A stretch of DNA of 5,162 bases from an uncultured Bacteroidota bacterium. Lineage in GTDB: Bacteria > Bacteroidota > Bacteroidia > Bacteroidales > SZUA-534. Shown piece after piece: positions 2,644-5,162 of this stretch (its first letter is position 1; each line of letters opens with the position of its first letter). The translations under genes were made by a program, and so were the position numbers. Below the pieces are notes generated by a model. The model was given only the letters and a program-made list of their open reading frames with translations, searched no databases and was not told the origin of the DNA. The stretch lies in the NCBI GenBank assembly GCA_937900725.1, contig CALCFP010000257.1:1-5162 (forward strand), in the 5' to 3' direction.

Positions 2644-5162
2644 ATTGGCTGTTTCGCCGTCAATGTCAGTTTCATCGTTTGCCATAAACAATGCCGTAAA
2701 CGTTGTGTCGCAATAAACCAACACCTCACGTGGATTGACAGTCTCGCCATCACTCCAACCAGTGAACTTATATCCATATTTTGGAACAGCTCTCAATTGA
2801 GTTTTCGACAAATACGCATAATCATCGGAACCTTCAACATATCCCATCTTGATATTGTTTGACGATGCCATTACAGAATAATTGTTGACTCCAAATTCTG
2901 CGTAATAATTACAATCTGCTGTAACTTTCTCAAAACGAGGATTGTTTGTATTGCCATCACTCCATTTTGTGAAATGATAGCCATAGTTGGCAATGGCAAC
3001 CAGTTCCACCTGACTGTTTTCTTCATACGTACCTGTTCCTATGCCTATGCCCATCATCGTATGAATTGTAGTTGCTGTTATCTTATATGTCTTTGCCACT
3101 GAACCAATCACATATACAGTGTCTTTGCTGACAACGTATGTGGTATCGTGAGTTATGCTTTGGTTGACAACAACAATTGTATCGTGCGTTATACTATGTA
3201 TAGTGTCATTGTTGAACACAAACACCGTATCTAAATATGTGACAGTGTCATTTCTGTTAATATAAAGGACTCTTTCACCTTGAGCATTTGTATCAACATT
3301 GAAGAAACACCAAGGCTCCATTTTCGAATAAAGATTATAAGCTTCTCCAGGGTAAGTTAGAGTGACTTTATTATAGAATTCATAACTACGTTCGAATGCT
3401 CTATCAGCCACTGGTGGCATAAAACTGTTACAAGTGATTTTTGTCATATTGACACAGCCAGAGAACGCAGCATCATCAATGCTCGTCACTGATTCTGGAA
3501 TGGTAATCGAAATCAAGCCACTACACCCATAGAACGCAGAATTGCCAATACTTGTGAGTCTGGAATCTTCCGCAAAATTCACCGAAGACAATCCACTGCA
3601 ATTATAGAACGCAGACGAACCAATGCTCATAACTGAATTTGGAATGGTTACCGACGTTATGCCAGAACAGTTTTGAAATGCGTTAGAGTTTATGTCAGTT
3701 ACTGTATATGTCTTGCCGTTTTTTGAAACAGTTCCATCTATGGTAACAGCGCCACTTGCATTTGATGAGCCTACTGTTGCTGTGCCGTCTTCATCTAGGA
3801 TATATGTGATGTTGTTCTTCACTAAAGTTTCGGTACAATAATATTTTGCAACAACCTTGCCATCTATCTTCAAGACAAAATTTTTGAAATACACGTCGCC
3901 ACCAGCAGCTCCGCAGTCTATTTCCAGACGGATTGAGTCTTCACCTTCAGCACCAATGTAATAATCATAGTCATAATGTTGCCATTCCGTAGTAACAGAT
4001 TGGTTGGCAGCATAAACAACTGGAGTACCAAGATCGTCAGTAATTTGAGTGTTGGCACCTTGATTGTAATTTTGATCATAAGGATAAGTCTTACCAGATG
4101 CAATACGAATATAACCATTCTCATACCACTCAGCAGTACATTTGTAATCAAACGACAAGCAGAAAGATGCTCCCTCTTTTTGTCCATCAAGTCCACGCCA
4201 ACTTGGCGTGACAACTTGAGCATCCCAACAATTTCCAGATGTTTCCTGAATAATTAGTCTTAAATAATCATTTGTTTCTTCCAAATCACCATAGTTGTCG
4301 GTTAGGAAGCCACTCATTGGGTATTCATAAACAACCCCATTTATTCTGTTAGCACCCCACGGTCTGCCTGTTGCACTGCCATTGTAGTTTATGTTATTAA
4401 CTTTGTGGAATGCATTCGAACCTATGTACGTAACGACATTTGGAATGTCAACCGATGTCAAGCCACTGCAACCATAGAACGCTTGAGAACCAATGCTCGT
4501 AACTGAATTGGGAATGGTCACCGATGTCAAGTTGGTACAATTTTGGAACACCGATGAGCCAATTTCTGTAACTCCATTCGGTATTACCACTTCCGTACCT
4601 TGCCCAAGGTATTCAGTTATTATGGTCTTCTCCGTATTTGAATATGCAAAATTCTCGTCAACAGCATAATACCTTTTGCCTGCTCCCCAATTGGAACTCC
4701 ACGAGCCTTCGTCCGTTGCACTGCCTCCATATATAATGGTGTTTACACTATAGAACGCATCAGTGCCAATTTCTGTCACTGAATTTGGAATGGTCACTGA
4801 AGTCAAGCCACTGCAACCAGAGAACGCTTGAGAACCAATGCTCGTAACTGAATTTGGAATGGTAACCGAAGCCAAGCCACTGCAATTGCAGAACGCATCC
4901 GAGCCAATGCTCGTAACTGAATTTGGAATGGTGGCCGAAGTCAAGCCACTGCAATTGTAGAACGTACCACTGCCAATGCTCGTGACTGAATTTGGAATGG
5001 TCACTGAAGTCAAGCCACTGCAATTGCAGAACGCACACGAGCCAATGCTCGTAACTGAATTTGGAATGGTAACAGATGTCAAGCCACTGCAATTGTAGAA
5101 CGCATACGAGCCAATTTCTGTAACTCCATTCGGTATTACCACTTCCGTACCTTGCCCAAGGT
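2440..5162 (-). CDS. BspA-like leucine-rich-repeat surface protein, 5' end outside the window
   Basis: Large secreted or surface protein of the BspA type, a family linked to adhesion and host or matrix binding. About 906 residues are visible. The frame is open to the window edge (LGQGTE precedes the GTG at 5140-5142), so that GTG is not the start and signal peptide and N-terminus are missing. Order from the N-terminal side: five full LRR_5 units of 23 residues (4750-5094) after a half unit; a bridging module with YGGSAT (4591-4749); a second LRR block (4405-4590); a jelly-roll-like insert (3847-4317); a DGTAT/GKTYTV lead-in (3673-3834); a third LRR block (3391-3672); a DT-rich linker (3109-3252); two divergent InlB-B-like repeats with GYxFTxWSDG (2683-3090); and a tail with VYDAVGRLV and GIYIVK (2440-2643) like gliding/T9SS sorting tails. 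The stop is TAG. A terminator follows. Ligand is unknown. Confidence 0.9.
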   Translation of the reverse strand, partial: LGQGTEVVIPNGVTEIGSYAFYNCSGLTSVTIPNSVTSIGSCAFCNCSGLTSVTIPNSVTSIGSGTFYNCSGLTSATIPNSVTSIGSDAFCNCSGLASVTIPNSVTSIGSQAFSGCSGLTSVTIPNSVTEIGTDAFYSVNTIIYGGSATDEGSWSSNWGAGKRYYAVDENFAYSNTEKTIITEYLGQGTEVVIPNGVTEIGSSVFQNCTNLTSVTIPNSVTSIGSQAFYGCSGLTSVDIPNVVTYIGSNAFHKVNNINYNGSATGRPWGANRINGVVYEYPMSGFLTDNYGDLEETNDYLRLIIQETSGNCWDAQVVTPSWRGLDGQKEGASFCLSFDYKCTAEWYENGYIRIASGKTYPYDQNYNQGANTQITDDLGTPVVYAANQSVTTEWQHYDYDYYIGAEGEDSIRLEIDCGAAGGDVYFKNFVLKIDGKVVAKYYCTETLVKNNITYILDEDGTATVGSSNASGAVTIDGTVSKNGKTYTVTDINSNAFQNCSGITSVTIPNSVMSIGSSAFYNCSGLSSVNFAEDSRLTSIGNSAFYGCSGLISITIPESVTSIDDAAFSGCVNMTKITCNSFMPPVADRAFERSYEFYNKVTLTYPGEAYNLYSKMEPWCFFNVDTNAQGERVLYINRNDTVTYLDTVFVFNNDTIHSITHDTIVVVNQSITHDTTYVVSKDTVYVIGSVAKTYKITATTIHTMMGIGIGTGTYEENSQVELVAIANYGYHFTKWSDGNTNNPRFEKVTADCNYYAEFGVNNYSVMASSNNIKMGYVEGSDDYAYLSKTQLRAVPKYGYKFTGWSDGETVNPREVLVYCDTTFTALFMANDETDIDGETANGVVVYAHHNVIVVENATADIYVYDAVGRLVAHRGVCEGSAQIAMPHEGIYIVKCGGDVKRIYLGFRN
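2683..3090 (-). other. Two divergent InlB-B-type repeats (inside the BspA-like CDS)
   Basis: Unit 1 (2890-3090) runs from TYKITATT through GTYEENSQVELVA, GYHFTKWSDG and NNPR to AEFG. Unit 2 (2683-2880) runs from YSVMAS through GYKFTGWSDG and VNPR to FTALF. The shared GYxFTxWSDGxxxNPR core identifies the divergent InlB B-repeat / Listeria-Bacteroides family, a beta-grasp-like module common in surface proteins. Confidence 0.82.
3109..3252 (-). other. DT-rich linker with HDT repeats (inside the BspA-like CDS)
   Basis: Short repeating words RNDTVTYLDT, NNDTIHS, THDTIVVV, THDTTYVV and KDTVYVI give a polar Asp-Thr / Val-Val alternation over about 48 residues. It separates the LRR region from the InlB-like repeats. 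It looks like an extended spacer; similar HDTTYV strings occur in other Bacteroidota surface proteins as far as I recall. Confidence 0.6.
3391..3708 (-). repeat. LRR block 3: more diverged repeats
   Basis: After the lead-in YTVTDINSNAFQ come four units starting NCSGITS, NCSGLSS, GCSGLIS and GCVNMTK. The second is 25 residues long (NFAEDSRLTSIGNSAF) rather than 23. The fourth is degenerate (CNSFMPPVADRAFE), the usual way a BspA array closes. Divergence here is clearly higher than in block 1. Confidence 0.85.
3847..4317 (-). other. Jelly-roll-like domain inserted between LRR blocks (inside the BspA-like CDS)
   Basis: About 157 residues, starting near MSGFLTDNYGD and ending near FVLKIDGKVVAKY, interrupt the LRR pattern. 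The alternating hydrophobic strands, the many Trp/Tyr (SFDYKCTAEWYENGYIRI, WQHYDYDYYIG) and the closing GGDVYFKNFVLKIDG resemble CBM4/9-like or similar beta-sandwich domains. Fold and ligand are inference; a profile search would be needed to name the family. Confidence 0.45.
4405..4590 (-). repeat. LRR block 2: half unit plus two 23-residue repeats
   Basis: The block opens with VVIPNGVTEIGSSVFQ, the same half unit that stands at the window edge. Two full units follow: NCTNLTSVTIPNSV and GCSGLTSVDIPNVV. It ends in AFH, after which a KVNNINYNGSATGRPWG segment begins, parallel to SVNTIIYGGSAT after block 1. Confidence 0.88.
4556..4610. repeat. 55-bp exact direct repeat, copy 1 (copy 2 at 5108-5162)
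   Basis: Bases 4556-4610 are identical to the final 55 bases of the window, offset 552 bp (184 codons, in frame). The match is bounded on the left by a mismatch (T at 4555, C at 5107) and on the right by the end of the window. It encodes the LGQGTE end of the bridging module and the VVIPNGVTEIGS half unit. Confidence 0.95.
4591..4749 (-). other. Bridging module between LRR blocks 1 and 2 (inside the BspA-like CDS)
   Basis: It starts SVNTIIYGGSATDEGSW and continues through WGAGKRYYAVDENFAYSN to TEYLGQGTE, returning to the LRR pattern at VVIPNGVTEIG. From memory, BspA-family proteins of Bacteroidales carry such a YxGTATxxxWGA segment between arrays. The LGQGTE end of the module recurs at the window edge, so at least part of another copy precedes block 1. 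Confidence 0.7.
4750..5162 (-). repeat. LRR block 1: five 69-bp repeats plus a half unit
   Basis: The unit is 23 residues, NCSGLTSVTIPNSVTSIGSxAFx, an LRR_5 (BspA/Treponema pallidum type) repeat. Five consecutive full units occupy 4750-5094, preceded by a half unit (VVIPNGVTEIG). The DNA copies are nearly identical, with changes concentrated at the two or three residues after IGS and at a few single positions (for example SATIP, GLASV). The last unit ends in TEIGTDAFY before the bridging module. Confidence 0.92.

Noticed and set aside
2506..2862. Plus-strand ORF within the BspA-like gene
   Set aside because: Antisense of the sorting tail and InlB-like repeats; no recognisable motifs or start signals.
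4760..5092. 110-codon minus-strand frame rich in HSKFSYEHW words
   Set aside because: It is a frame shadow of the 69-bp repeats; because 69 is a multiple of 3 every frame repeats too.
5140..5142. GTG as start of the BspA-like gene
   Set aside because: The frame is open to the window edge and LGQGTE before it matches the internal copy at 4593-4610, so this GTG encodes an internal valine.
4750..5162. CRISPR-like array
   Set aside because: The 69-bp periodicity is fully coding, with conserved positions throughout the unit and no unique spacers; it is an LRR array.

Overview
The window most resembles a short stretch of a Bacteroidota (Bacteroidales-like) genome, perhaps a whole metagenomic contig. 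The evidence is a TAnnTTTG-type promoter element with no Shine-Dalgarno sequence before the dipeptidase gene, a BspA-type leucine-rich-repeat surface protein with a gliding/T9SS-like C-terminal tail, and intergenic DNA made of the short degenerate repeats common in this phylum. No 16S or other decisive marker is present, so genus is not assigned.

Layout. Positions 1-245 (+) carry the C-terminal end of a GatD-like glutamine amidotransferase (lipid II amidation). This segment is much more AT-rich than what follows, and its reading frame meets no stop where the family normally ends. Positions 180-1025 (-) are lgt, prolipoprotein diacylglyceryl transferase; its last 18 or so codons lie antisense to the gatD-like segment. 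Positions 1026-1213 are a divergent intergenic region with a likely promoter for the next gene. Positions 1214-1897 (+) encode a VanX/DdpX-type D-Ala-D-Ala dipeptidase with a lipoprotein signal peptide, itself a substrate for Lgt. Positions 1898-2439 are non-coding: a mosaic of several short repeat families, a T-tailed hairpin, and a strong UUCG-tetraloop terminator for the gene to the right. Positions 2440-5162 (-) are the 3' part of a large BspA-like protein. Its N-terminus lies beyond the window.

How the genes relate. lgt and the dipeptidase are divergently transcribed and both belong to envelope/peptidoglycan biology (lipoprotein maturation and D-Ala-D-Ala cleavage). The BspA-like protein is a secreted or surface protein transcribed toward the dipeptidase and separated from it by two terminator-like structures.

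The two points most worth attention are at the ends. At the left, the GC shift, the missing gatD stop and the foreign-looking lgt tail point to a recombination or assembly junction near position 240. At the right, the last 55 bases are an exact copy of 4556-4610, so the window closes inside a 552-bp (184-codon) higher-order repeat of the BspA-like gene, whose true copy number may be unresolved. I did not find a convincing new multi-gene system.
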